31,032 bases of DNA from Cudoniella acicularis (GCA_013054445.1 JAAMPI010000591.1:1-31032), one strand, 5' to 3'; counted from the first letter of the stretch, positions 10,367 through 19,925 are shown. The notes: generated by a model not told the origin, from the letters alone. Numbers and translations are program-made.

Positions 10367-10950
10367 AGGATCTTAGTAAGCTATAAAAGGACTGTCTAGT
10401 CTAGATATAGAAAGCTATTAGCTCGAAGATAAGTTATATATATAGGGTCGTAAAAGAAGAGCTATATAAAAGAAGGAACCTTATATATAGCCGACTATAA
10501 AAGGCCTTAAAAATAAAATAGCTATCCGTAGATCTAAAAGTACTAGATCTCGCTCGAGAAATCGATCTACGTATCCTTCTTATAGCTAACTAAGATAAAC
10601 GTAAACGCGTAGTTATATATATAAAGGTTTATCTAAAAGCTATAGCTAAGTAGGTCGTCCTAGGTAAGGAGGTCGTAGAGGTACTAGGGCGGCTCGTAAA
10701 TCAGGGGAAGGATAACGTCGCCTCTCTTATAATAAGGCGTAAAGAGGCCGTCTATAGACTCGAAGTATAGAGTGCTATAGGCCGTATAGCGAGCGGTAAG
10801 AGGCCCGAGAGTATATAGAGGAGCTAGACAAAGGCGGGAGAGGAAGCCTAAGGGTCGGACGATTAGGGGGTCGACTAGCGGGTCCTTATCCTTAAAGATA
10901 ATAATAGACGGTTCGCGGACGCGATAGCGACGCTATAGAGTAGGCGCGTT

Positions 10951-11372
10951 CGTCGACACGTCTATCAGGGCCTGTTATCGACGCTATAGAGCTAGGAGGG
11001 CATTAAGATCGAGTTCTTATAAGAGAGAACGTTATAGGGCACGCTAGGCACGCGTATGATCCTAGAGACAGGTTAAGACGCGTCTTAAGATAAACAATTA
11101 AAATATAGACTATATAGAGAATATAGGTCTTCCGGATCACATTCGCTCGCCCGCGAGGAAAGACCGAGAGAGGGAGAGACTACTTATACGTCTTATAGCG
11201 GCGGAGAGGGTCTATATAAGCTTAAGAGGAAGAAAAGAGAAGGGAAGGGGAGCGGAGACGTCTTTTTAGCGGTCTCTACATGATCTTTGCTTACGATTTT
11301 TCGGGACTACCTCGGCCTAAATCTTAATATAGTAAAAGAAGACTATAGATAAGACGTGCTTAAAACACGTGC
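10951..11372. other. RIP-affected DNA upstream of the Helitron gene
   Basis: No gene recognised. This would be the 5' part of the Helitron (leader and left end). It is less AT-biased than the neighbouring DNA: purine-rich runs (about 11150-11260) and CpG are kept. A TATATAAGC motif occurs near 11213. I could not identify the 5' TC terminus of the element. Confidence 0.4.
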
Positions 11373-11537
11373 TATAGAGGGACGGGAGGCCTCTAAAATA
11401 GACACTAAAAAACTGATGACTAAAAGACTCGAATCTCTAAGAAGGATCGTTGTTATTCCTCTCTAGAAGAGGGGGAGAGACCTTATATACATGAATATAG
11501 TCACGTGCTACGGCACGTGACATAGAACCCCACTACA
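11373..11537 (-). mobile_element. Solo LTR, family 2, second copy
   Basis: A 165-bp element closely matching 7237-7402 in the same orientation. It begins (minus) TGTAGTGGGGTTCTATGTCACG and ends CCCGTCCCTCTATA. A matching flank GTGC occurs at 11369-11372 and 11538-11541 (GTGCT if the boundary is moved one base). The same GTCACGTGC-TACG-GCACGTGAC palindrome lies at 11500-11521 and the same TATATAAGG motif follows it. The two copies do not share flanks with each other, so they are two insertions rather than the two ends of one element. Confidence 0.78.
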
Positions 11538-11754
11538 GTGCTAAGGGCTATAAGAGCCTTAGGCTACTAGGTATATAATTTAATATATAATATAATACTA
11601 ATTATTAGAAATAGCGCTTTAGAGCCCTTAGGACTTACGTGATACCGCGCTAGCGTTAGCGATTCAGGTATAAATAGCTTACTCCTTATAGTTAGAGTCA
11701 ATTAAGTCGTTAACTCTAACTAGACATTATAACAAGTGCTAGCGTCCCTACTAC

Positions 11755-11835
11755 TGTTATAGACCTAGTTTAACGCGTCCCTTTTATTACGTATCCTAGT
11801 CCGTACTAGACTTACCTCTTATATATAAGGCCCCT
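11755..11835 (+). mobile_element. LTR-like fragment sharing the 5' part of 5203-5405
   Basis: TGTTATAGACCTAGTTTAACGCGTCC and the following TATCCTAGTCCGTACTAGACTTAC align with 5203-5290, with differences that are mainly C-to-T or G-to-A. The downstream part, after the TATATAAGG motif, does not match that copy. The right boundary is uncertain and no duplication was found. It directly precedes the Tc1/mariner relic. Confidence 0.45.
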
Positions 11836-11884
11836 TCGGGGCTACCTCTCTTCTTCTCTCCTTAGCTTAGTTTCTTCGTAATAT

Positions 11885-12406
11885 CAGCACCTTCTTATAA
11901 ATACGTCCCTACGTAACGTTAGGGCCCTAGTGCCTTTATAGAGCTATAATAACTATACTATTAGCTAGGACTATAAGTCGGAATTAGTCTTTATAGAGAA
12001 GCTTCCTAGACGTAGGGGTATTTGCTCTAAGGCCTACCTCTAGGAAGTTTTAAAACCTATAGTTTTCCCGCTATTCGAGTAACTTAGGCTAGAGTATATC
12101 TTTATAAAAGACGGTATAAAGGTCTAGACAGGGAAGGCCCAGCTTCTACGGCTATAGTACGGCGTTCGTAGCTTTAATTAGCTACCTTGTTCGCTAGATT
12201 TAAACTAAATTAAGAAAGTATAGCGATAGATAAAAGGAGAGCTAAAGAAATTACTATATATACTAAAAAAGAGAGAGGATTTGTATTAAGAGTTATAAAA
12301 GCTTTAAGATCAGGTAGATCTACGTGACTTCTAATATTATATCGAGTAATTAACTTATAAAATTAAGAATATAATTAAAATACGTAGATTAACTATTATT
12401 AATTAA
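11885..12406 (+). pseudogene. Tc1/mariner transposase relic, C-terminal part
   Basis: A single plus-strand frame of 174 codons, with stops but no frameshift, reads as the catalytic C-terminal half of a Tc1/mariner (DDE/D) transposase. Visible pieces are SELVFIEKLPRRRGICSKAY, VLKPIVFPLFE, EYIFIKDGIKV (second catalytic Asp region), a SLDLNXIKKV segment equivalent to SPDLNPIEKVW, KGELKKL, then DLRDFXYYIE and the terminal TIIN before TAA at 12404-12406. All breaks are consistent with RIP (CAG/CAA/TGG to stops, H/P/W lost). The N-terminal DNA-binding part is not seen; the LTR-like fragment lies there. Non-functional. Confidence 0.75.
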
Positions 12407-13142
12407 TTTAAGTTCTTGATTTTAAGTTAAAATAATACGAATTGTAATTTTAGTGAGTTTTAAAAGTAAGAAGGTCATTTTTATGGTTCTCGCTTAGGTG
12501 TACGGAGAGTAATGGCCCTAACTCTTATGTTATGCCGTTGGTGGCGTTAGTTACACTAGTTCCGTCAGGCAGGCCTCCGCGGACGACTCCGGCGTAGTAG
12601 GTTGACCATTGCCATTGGCTAAAGAGGGACGCCTCGTTTGGGGTCATGTCGAGAGGAGGGAGATTAGCCACTGCCTAACAGATCAGCGCTATAAAATTTT
12701 GAAGACGGGAAGAGAGGTATTTGGGACAGAATAAAACGAGCCACTTACATGTGGGTGGGATGGCGATAAGCAGCTTGTTGGCGAGGATGAGTTGAGGTCC
12801 TGTTGGGGTTGATACCAAGATCTGGTTAGGGCTCGAGTTGCTGGTAGAACGCTTGATGCTGAGTGCAGTGCTGTTATACAGAACAGCGGAGCCAAGGAGA
12901 TCGACAGCAGAGTCGTAGAGCTCGCTGTTGTCGTGGTTGGTAGTAGTTGCATACCCGTTGTTGAGCAGAGCATTCAATTGAGGAACGCCAAAGTTCTGGA
13001 AGATGTAAAAGGCTGGTGTCGTGAGAATGTTGCCAACGCCACTAGCAAACTGGAAGATGATAGGCACCGCAGCCTGGATGCCGTACTTAGTAACGAAGTT
13101 ACCGAAAGGCTGGACGAGATCATCCGGAACGGGATAGGTAAG

Positions 13143-13384
13143 TGTCACGACCCGACATGTGACAAGATATCACGTGGTGTGTTATCAGGTTCAGAGGTTC
13201 ATCACCTAGGGTAATAACTGGACAACTCGTGATCACTGTACTATATTATATAGCTATATAGTTTTCCTTTGTAAAAGAGCTTCGTGCTCAACTTGAATAC
13301 AGAACCTTCTACATTGATTTACTTGACACTTCAACTGACGATTAGACCCAACGATCACAAGACACGTGATAAGAGAACGTTACA
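13143..13384. mobile_element. Solo LTR, family 1, copy B, inside the oxidoreductase gene
   Basis: A 242-bp segment from TGTCACGACCC to AACGTTACA, flanked by a perfect 5-bp duplication GTAAG (13138-13142 and 13385-13389). It is related to 3516-3745 in the same orientation. Removing the element plus one duplication copy would bring the flanking coding sequence back into one frame, which confirms the boundaries and shows that it landed in an exon. Confidence 0.9.
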
Positions 13385-13462
13385 GTAAGGCTGTAGCCAG
13401 TAGTTAAGTAGGGGTACTTCTCGAGTTGTGTGGCGAGGATACCCAGAGCTTGAGTAGGGTTT

Positions 13463-13474
13463 GGGGGGGGGGGG
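13463..13474. repeat. G12 homopolymer
   Basis: Twelve consecutive G on the plus strand (C12 in the sense of the broken oxidoreductase gene). The tract is prone to slippage and is a likely site of one of that gene's frameshifts, or of an assembly length error. Confidence 0.9.
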
Positions 13475-14091
13475 TGGCTAGTGCCGAGAAGGCTAGTGCC
13501 GAAGTCGACATATTTGGTTGTGAAGGGGGGGTTGGTCAGCTGGTGTCAAGGAGACGTTGAGACGGTTGAAATAGGCTTGGACGTAAGTAAAATTCATCCA
13601 ATCTTGAACGCTATAGTCGACTGATACATGAGTGACCAGGGTCGATATAGGTATCTGGACAATAGTCAGTTAGCCAGCAATCATCGTCATGGTCAGAAGC
13701 AGGGTGAGATGGGAATTCCTCAAGTGAATTTTCGCTCAATTCGCCGTTGTATTCTCCAGAGGATTGAAAGAAGTGGTGAATAAGGTGATGATGCAATTAC
13801 CAAAAAGTTTGAACAGAAGAGTCTAGTGAATCTATGTTTGGACTTACTGGTATGTCTACCAAGTCGTGCAGTCTGCTCAACAACGACAACAATCTTTCCC
13901 ATGCCTTGGCTCAATTGAATCGCAGCATAGGTGCTTGTTGATCCGCCACCAAGAATGCAGACATCACGTGTGATGGTCGGGACGGGACTGTCTGCCTTAT
14001 TGACAGGGGAGGACTAGATGGCCAGGGAGAGTTGAGGGGATACACCCAGCAGAAGGCCTGCCAGAATAGTCTTTAGAGTCGGAGGCGACAT

Positions 14092-15433
14092 GATGAGCAA
14101 ATGATTGGTCTAACAGCCAGTGCCCGGGTGAGCGAGTGTAGCAGAATAATTGTGGTTTAGAAAAGACGCAGAAGGAGGGGGACGATCACCGTCACGTGAA
14201 AAACATCTCAAGCGAGCCCCTTTCTAGCAATCTCATTGTAAAATCAAAATTAAACATAACACTGTTTTCTTCTACAGAAGGGTTTTTCCGTATTCTGTTT
14301 CGTCCCCTCTCTTTATTGTTTTTAGAGGTATGCATAATTGTCAAGAGTAATAGGTGGTTTATACCGTAGAAGAAGCATGTTTGGAGAATAGAGCAGTGAA
14401 CAGCAAATAGTTTGTTATGGTTCGCTTATTACTAAAGCTTCTTAGGTGATCTCCTCACGGTGAGGACCTCACCTCGCGGGATCCTGTAATCTCTTGAGGC
14501 TCTCTTCCTCAGATGATCAGACCTTTGAAACTTTGCGCAGCTATCTAGAAGGGGTAGAAGTTTTAAGATTCAGAAAACAGCAGTCAAATGTAACTGATGG
14601 CTACCTTTAATATAGGGTTGTAACTCATAAAACCAGTATTAAATAGATAAGAAAAACTAGCGAAAGGCAACCAACTTTAGTCAACTGTCAGTTTTCTTTG
14701 AGTCAAGTCTCTGCGTCTGAAGATTTGGGCCCCCATGAGTATTTCTGCTCGTACAAGTCTGGTGCTACTCTGCTGGCTTCTTCTAAACCCCCTAGCGTTC
14801 CTAAGCTCTTCATAGAATCTGAACATTTCTTATGGCTCTTGCTTCTGGTTTTATAAAATATTCCCAGTTCTCTTCTTATCTCGCTGCCCATAGTATAGTA
14901 TTGTCACTACTAAAAGAATTGTTGTAAGTCTATTTTAGTCTATACAAGTACCGATTGAATTTGTATAAGTTACTCTTGATTGTCTTGATTTTGCTCTAGA
15001 CTATTGGCTCTTAGGCAGCAGTCATTGGTTAAATGAATGCGCAAACATAATGAGGCGAGACTAAACAATCTCCTTTCAACTTTTTGTTTCCAGGGCATCT
15101 GTTATTTGAGCATACAAGCAGTATACAAAGTTAGCTGATTTCAAACTCGCTTCAAAAAAAGCAGTGTCTGGATAAACAACGTCTTCTGTTTAGAATGTTT
15201 GTTCCTATAAAACCGCTTTCTACACTTCTGCACTTCCTGGCAACTCTGCACAACTTGATAATAATCTCGCAACACAGACAACTCAATAACTTGACAACTA
15301 CTCGCGACTTTACAGCTTTCCTATCTTGCGACTTCAAGGACTTCGGTGTCGGCACATCGCATTGTCTTTGAGGAACCATCGTCCACTTCAACTACGGAAC
15401 AGCCTCTTTTCACAACCTATTTGAACTAAAAGA
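14092..15433. other. Intergenic, no gene recognised
   Basis: These 1.3 kb separate the broken oxidoreductase (reading left) and the frame at 15434 (reading right). The composition is moderately AT-rich but CpA/TpG are present, so it is not RIP-bleached. A minus-strand frame at 14703-14891 is open but unrecognised. The last ~250 bp before 15434 are pyrimidine- and ACTTC/ACAACTT-rich, resembling a fungal 5' leader. Confidence 0.45.
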
Positions 15434-16204
15434 ATGGCCTTCCCCCTTCGACGCATGGTTGCTCTTAGTACCTTCAAGGGCTCAGCCTCCACCTGTGCCT
15501 GCGCCCCAAAGGCTGTCAATCAGCACTTCACCAGCGAAATTACAACCAGCGGCAATGCGAAGTTCACGAACACCTTGCCTCAATTACCGAAATTAATCCA
15601 CCTGCCTGTTCCCTTCATCAATAACACCATCTGCACCTCGGGAGCCTTAGCCTCCAACACTACTCTCACTTATCCCAAGAAACCGCCCTCCTACAAGAAT
15701 ATCCACCATGCTCCCATGCACGGTGATTACCCCGCCAAGTCCGGAACTTATTAGAATAACAAATAATATGAAGATTTGATGGAAGCTATTGGGAGTGGCC
15801 CTTTCAAGGAGGAAAACAAAGTGGTGGAGAAGGGTAAGGCCTACAACCGCATGTCCGAGGATGCCAATGGAGAGCGGGTTTATAGGGCTTTCCCAGGGGG
15901 TTGTTACGACTGCGAGGAGATTTCTACTTGCGAGAACGAGGAGCTCCGTGCTTACAACACCAAACACGACGCTTCTCCATATGACAACGACAATTTCTCC
16001 GAAGCAATTGGAACAGTCCGTTTCAAGGACACACTAAGCGAGGAGACTTTCACCACAAGCACTGAAGTCGAGGGAGGCCAGGAGAAGGAATCCGAATATC
16101 CTTCCGTTTCTTCTACTCTCCCACTCTTTCTTTCTGTGAGTTACGATTACGCTCCCTACTCGTTCTTGCTAAAATCATTGCTAATGCTTCATGGGCCTTA
16201 GTAA
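15434..16204 (+). pseudogene. Unrecognised protein frame with two in-frame stops
   Basis: I do not recognise the family. A frame runs from ATG 15434 for 255 codons, broken by TAG (15752-15754) and TAA (15764-15766) only 12 bp apart. Both could be C-to-T changes of Gln codons (RIP-type), after which the same frame continues through KAYNRMSEDANGERVYRAFP and GGCYDCEEIS, which look like genuine, hydrophilic coding sequence. The first half is Thr/Pro/Asn-rich with CACAP near residue 21. The alternative is a 64-bp intron (15722-15785), but its GTGATT donor and GAAG acceptor are poor. Near the end, GTGAGT (16136) with a GCTAATG branch-like site and CTTAG (to 16201) looks like a good intron; splicing it gives a stop directly after (16202-16204). 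Either a recent pseudogene or a misread two-intron gene. Confidence 0.4.
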
Positions 16205-16965
16205 ATGGAACAACGCCACAACTGGGAACATGGAACATGGAGAATTAGGCAGAGACTTGGACGTGGTGGAGATTTGTCTATTGAGTTTGACTCTGCTAAT
16301 ATTCTCGACCACACTTCAATGTAGACTGAGTAAATTAATCAAAATGGGATTATGGGGATTCGGAGCATAGTAATAGGCCTAATGGCGTTATGGATTTCAT
16401 CTTTTTTCAGGAGAATCCCTTCGGTGTTGGGATTCTTTTCAATGGCCGGGAAAAAAGACTCTACCACGTGGGGGGATTCGATAGACACCGTGCATCATAG
16501 ATAATAAAAGAACATAATTAATGAAATCTCCTCTACACAAAATTACGAATCTTTTCTCTTATAAATTTTCTTTCTACTGTGAACATCTACTCTCCGACCC
16601 CACTTAAGTCTCTATCTGAAATAGTATAAAAATCTACTCAGTAAGAAAGTCTTTAAACTCCCGACATCTCCTTTTCACGCTGTCTGCATCTATCGCGAAA
16701 TCGCCAACGAACGGAGTGAACACTTAAAAAGAACTAAACGGCCACGAAATAAAAGGACTATCTAGGCAAAGGAATAATCGAAAGAAAAGAAACCCTTCAC
16801 ATTCCTTTGCATTTAAGGCTACTTTATAACAATAGAAGGGAGTTTCTTTGAAGTGTCGTGGGTATATATTCAGCACAGACCCATAAAGAAGCGGAGCCAC
16901 ACGTCTCTTGACTTGTGCATATCTAAACATTTCTTCCAATGACAAGAGGGTAGATTCTCTAGATA
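16205..16965. other. Intergenic, no gene recognised
   Basis: This lies between the unrecognised frame and the HET gene's 3' end. Open frames here (for example the minus strand at 16724-16945) carry no domain. The left part may be the 3' UTR of the preceding gene; the right part is the HET gene's 3' flank. Composition is ordinary to slightly AT-rich. Confidence 0.45.
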
Positions 16966-19025
16966 CTAGACTATTTTAACTGTAGTGATCTTGGAGTCCT
17001 TAAACCAATCATCAAAGGTAAGATAGTCGTTCCACTCATCATGAGAACGATTGAAAACACCACCCAAGGCACCAATCCTTTCATAAGCGCCAGGGGTCGC
17101 AGAAACACCACCTATTCCCTGTGAAGTTCTTAAAATCAAAAGTTGGGGATAGAACTTCCGGTCATCACGGAGCCAGGTGGTTCCAATCCACACACAGAAA
17201 AAGTCAGGTTTGTCTTCCTCGAGAGTCGCGAAATCTCCAAAGCAGTCGTGTTCGAATCCCATCTCTTTGCCATCTTTACAAACCATTACCATATCGGACT
17301 CCTTTTTGATTGAGACGCTAATCAGGGGAGCTGAGATTTCCAGCGAGGAATATTTGGCAACCTGGCCGGTAGGGTCTTCTCCCGCTGGGCTACAATTTAT
17401 AGCTATGCAAGTTGTTTTAAACGAGATGTTTTGGTATTCTTGCGCGGAGACACGTGGTGGTCGCAGATTGGTATTATCCAGAGTGAAATATTTGCCGGAA
17501 AGAGAAGAAAGGGTAGAACCAAGGTAAGTTGCGCCCACTACTCCAGCCCAAGACCAAGAGGGAGCTTGCCACTTGCTAGCCCTCGTTCCATCAGGATATA
17601 CGGTCCACAACAAGTCTGCAAACAGATTCTCTTCCCATAACCCTGCTAAATACCTGCCACCTTGAAACTGTTTGGCAAGACCGGACGCAGCCGGAAGCCG
17701 ATCCGACTGCTTAGTGATGCTGAGTTGCATGTATAATTCCATTATCCTTCGCCAAAAATCATACCGGTCCATGCTGCCTTGTAGGGCTTGAATCCAACTC
17801 TGTTTGATTCCCAGCCACTGTGTAAATTGCGGGCCTAGGTCCATGCATTCGCAAAGAGTCATTGATCGACATTCCCAGACTAGTTCTCTTCCTGTGAAAT
17901 GAACGGTTCGAGTTGCTAGGATGCGCTCCTGCAAAACCCAAGCACGGGAATTCAATGGAAGGTGGGCCTGTCGTTTAGCATCAAACATACTAAAATGCGA
18001 GTAGTGATCATGTGTATTATCGTCATATAACGTACTTTTGAATCGGACATAAATTGGGACGGAGTTATTGCTCGGAGTAATATGCTCGTGACATGGCGTC
18101 GCAGCTGTGTGAGAGACTGGTTGATCCAAGAAACAGCCAACGGAGCTGTCTGAAGCATGAGTAGCTGCTATAACGAGATATGCACTCTCATATATTGACG
18201 CCATCCTACTGGACTCCTTCTCCCAATCCTCCTTATCATTCTGGAGGATACACAAAGAATCAATCCAGAGATATTGAACAGATAGCTTGCGAGCAATTGT
18301 GATGGCATCTTGGAAGGTCCTTGGCAGTTCTGTGAAACGTATTCCAGTTGACCGCTTGGTAAGTGTTTCCGTGGTAGTGGTTAGAGGTTGCATGAGACCC
18401 CAGCAGTGACTGAGAGCACAATACCGGAGTGGGTTAGAAGAGTCTAGTCCAAAGCAGAGCTTTACAACATCTGTCTCAGTAGTTCCAACATCGATGAGTC
18501 GACTTGGTGGCACGTGAGGGGCCTGAATACAATTTTCATGGCTTGAGAAACACTCTTCAGTCCATTTAGAAATCAAAGACAAACTTTCCGAGGACCCTGA
18601 GTTCGAGGAGACTAGCCGCCTAAGCTTTATTTGTGGCCATGGGCATGACTCGCCTTAAAAATAAAGTCAGTCTAAAATTCCCTCCTAACTACCTCGTTCA
18701 AATTGGGTTCGGGAATGAAAGTGCAAATAAATTAAAAATAAGACATACTCGTTGTAAAGATTTCAAAGACCGTTTTCTTGGGGCAATCGATTTCTTCTTT
18801 AGGCCAAAAGTCACGCATTTCCATAGTTTTAGCGCTTCCTTGCCCCGCAAGAGTAAAGTGGCCCCAAGTTTCTGTTCCCACATTGTTTTCTGGCAAGGCC
18901 CTCTGCATAACAGCCACGATAATCTTGCAATACTCACACCCGGACCTGGCGAAGTGTTGTGCATAACTGAGAGCAACATCGAAATCCGGCTTTTGAAACT
19001 CAAAGCAAGCTTTGCAGCGACTCAT
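16966..19025 (-). CDS. HET-domain (heterokaryon incompatibility) protein
   Basis: Member of the fungal HET family; proven members trigger cell death when genetically unlike hyphae fuse, and many others have unknown roles. Exon 1 (19025-18749) encodes MSRCKACFEFQKPDF with the paired Cys (CKAC, GCEYC) common at the N-terminus of this architecture. A 137-bp intron (18748-18612; GTATGT donor, GGCTAG acceptor) joins exon 2 (18611-16966), phase 1, giving about 640 aa. The HET domain spans roughly residues 155-320: RYCALSHCWG (motif 1), then LPRTFQDAITIARKL, YLWIDSLCILQND, MASIYESAYLVIAAT (motif 2), and SRAWVLQERILATRTVHF with ELVWEC (motif 3). The C-terminal part is not recognised. An intronic acceptor upstream would introduce a stop, which supports the one chosen. 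The frame is intact, so probably functional. Confidence 0.9.
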
Positions 19026-19669
19026 CGTTTTCGAGACAGGAGACTATGTCGTGCTGGATCGGATACGACCTGCGAGGCAGTGAAATGTAGTAGCAGTGCA
19101 GCTTATGTATTGGTGGGTACGATGTTACGTATTGAGCGCCACTCGCTCGAGTATATAAATGTAAGCTTACTTTTGACGACCCCGCACTAGCTTACGGCGC
19201 AGCGCAGCGGCGCTTAACTCCTGACTTGTTCGATCACTGCTGTCGCATTTTCCCTCGGAGCCTGAGTAGCCTTTAAAAACAGGGTAGCTTGTTGGCCCTT
19301 TCCCGCGGCAAAGTCCATATTCTCGCACAGACAGTGGTTATATATTCAAAAACCCGACCTAAAGGGAAAACTCTATCGACAACCCACCTCCTCTGTAGTT
19401 AAAGGCAGGGGAGGGGGTAGTCGATTCACTATATAATACGATAAAACTTATAATACTTTAAAAATAAATATTTCATTATTATAAGGTAATATTATATAAG
19501 AATAAATTCTATTTTATTCTATTTAATCTATATAATATGCTTTCTTAAAATATTAAGTATTTATTTATATAATTTTAAATATTTAGAATAATACATTAGA
19601 ACGTACCTAGAAACAGTCGAAAGGATAGATCTCTAAGTTCCTATAAAGGTCTATCTACCTACGAACAAA
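19026..19669. other. HET upstream region and AT-rich patch
   Basis: The right-hand neighbour of the HET start, holding its promoter. From about 19430 to 19610 the sequence turns strongly AT-rich with CpA/TpG depletion, resembling a small RIP-affected relic of unknown origin. No open frame of interest. Confidence 0.5.
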
Positions 19670-19738
19670 CTAAAAAGGAACATGCGTCCCGAAAACCTCA
19701 TCAATGAGTGTAATCTGTGCTGGCTTCGCAATCGGCAA
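19670..19738 (-). pseudogene. Duplicated carboxylesterase 3'-end fragment
   Basis: Minus-strand translation PIAKPAQITLIDEVFGTHVP ends in a stop (19672-19670). It is almost the same as the last 20-odd codons of the complete carboxylesterase at 22043-24226 (PIAKPAQIALIDNFFGTQVP). DNA similarity begins abruptly at the CCGATTGCGAA block, where the upstream sequence switches to a HET-like fragment. Only the tail is present; no catalytic residues remain. Confidence 0.75.
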
Positions 19739-19739
19739 A

Positions 19740-19925
19740 TCAAAAATAAGGTATACTCGTGGTAAAAATTTCGAGTCTTTTTCCCCAATATTCGATTCCT
19801 AGTGCAGGACAAGTAAACTATATGATTCTGTCGTCCTCTTCGATGAATTCGACAGGAGTGTCTACTTCCGGATTGTTGAGATTCCAAATTGCTTCAGGGT
19901 TTCACCTGAGCTCCATTATCAGCCC
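19740..19925 (-). pseudogene. HET-gene exon 1 fragment
   Basis: On the minus strand, ELRXNPEAIWNLNNPEVDTP continues to VEFIEEDDRI, CPALGIEYWG and RLEIFTTS, followed by a GTATACCTTATTTTTGATTT splice-like region. This parallels the end of exon 1 and start of intron 1 of the intact HET gene (CPKKTVFEIFTT, then GTATGTCTTATTTTTAATTT). Two in-frame stops interrupt it. It is a paralogous scrap, joined directly to the esterase tail. Confidence 0.5.

Larger units (their letters stand above)
6451..10950 (-). pseudogene. Helitron Rep/helicase gene destroyed by RIP
   Basis: Read through its stops on the minus strand, one long protein of the fungal Helitron type appears. In order: a Helitron-like N domain (about 9950-9390) with segments such as YIVDAYVTYKTTALD, FNKPSFFIMFI and RLNLIYRVF, ending where the HxH rolling-circle motif should stand but reads YIY; a middle part with RGYYIGRIYY and YYLRLLLTAV (about 8620-8500); a Walker-A region (about 7945-7915) reading GPSKAKKTFLYKT instead of GPGGxGKT; and the PIF1-type C-terminal half (about 7130-6451) with LKVDTPIILL and DTPIILL-like loop, then ITINK and YIIISKIG for the last helicase motifs. 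Nearly all lesions are Gln/Trp/Arg codons turned to stops and His-to-Tyr or Gly-to-Ser/Lys changes, that is C-to-T or G-to-A. An LTR interrupts it at 7237-7402. The start is approximate. No function remains. Confidence 0.82.
12525..14091 (-). pseudogene. FAD-dependent amine oxidoreductase-like gene, broken
   Basis: Remains of a secreted-type flavin oxidoreductase resembling the beta-cyclopiazonate dehydrogenase family. Exon 1 (14091-13848) starts with a signal-like MSPPTLKTILAGLLLGV and carries the Rossmann fingerprint DVCILGGGSTSTYAA with a second-strand VVVVEQTARLG. Exon 2 (from 13654, after a putative 193-bp intron) continues with NTYIDPG and SVQDWMNFTY. After a 78-bp intron (12748-12671), exon 3 gives LDMTPNEASLFSQW and YYAGVVRGGLPDGTSV, typical of the family. 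Lesions: in-frame TAG at 14016-14014, a one-base shift near 13625, a shift at a C7 tract near 13525, a G12 tract at 13463-13474, a solo LTR at 13143-13384, and loss of the 3' end at the transposon-island edge (stop at 12527-12525). Not expected to make enzyme. Confidence 0.75.

Noticed and set aside
7237..11537. A complete LTR retrotransposon bounded by two direct 165-bp LTRs
   Set aside because: Each repeat has its own different flanking duplication (CTAG and GTGC), the interior is Helitron protein sequence, and helicase coding continues to the left beyond 7237.
13611..13796. Open minus-strand frame inside the putative 193-bp intron of the broken oxidoreductase
   Set aside because: The canonical GTAAGT donor and the phase-consistent TCCAG acceptor join family motifs directly, so the frame is more likely intronic than coding.
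14703..14891. 62-codon minus-strand frame
   Set aside because: The peptide is not recognised, it has no exon partners, and the surroundings are non-coding.
18633..19190. 185-codon plus-strand frame
   Set aside because: It lies antisense over HET exon 1 and intron 1, which have strong domain and splice support; treated as a shadow.
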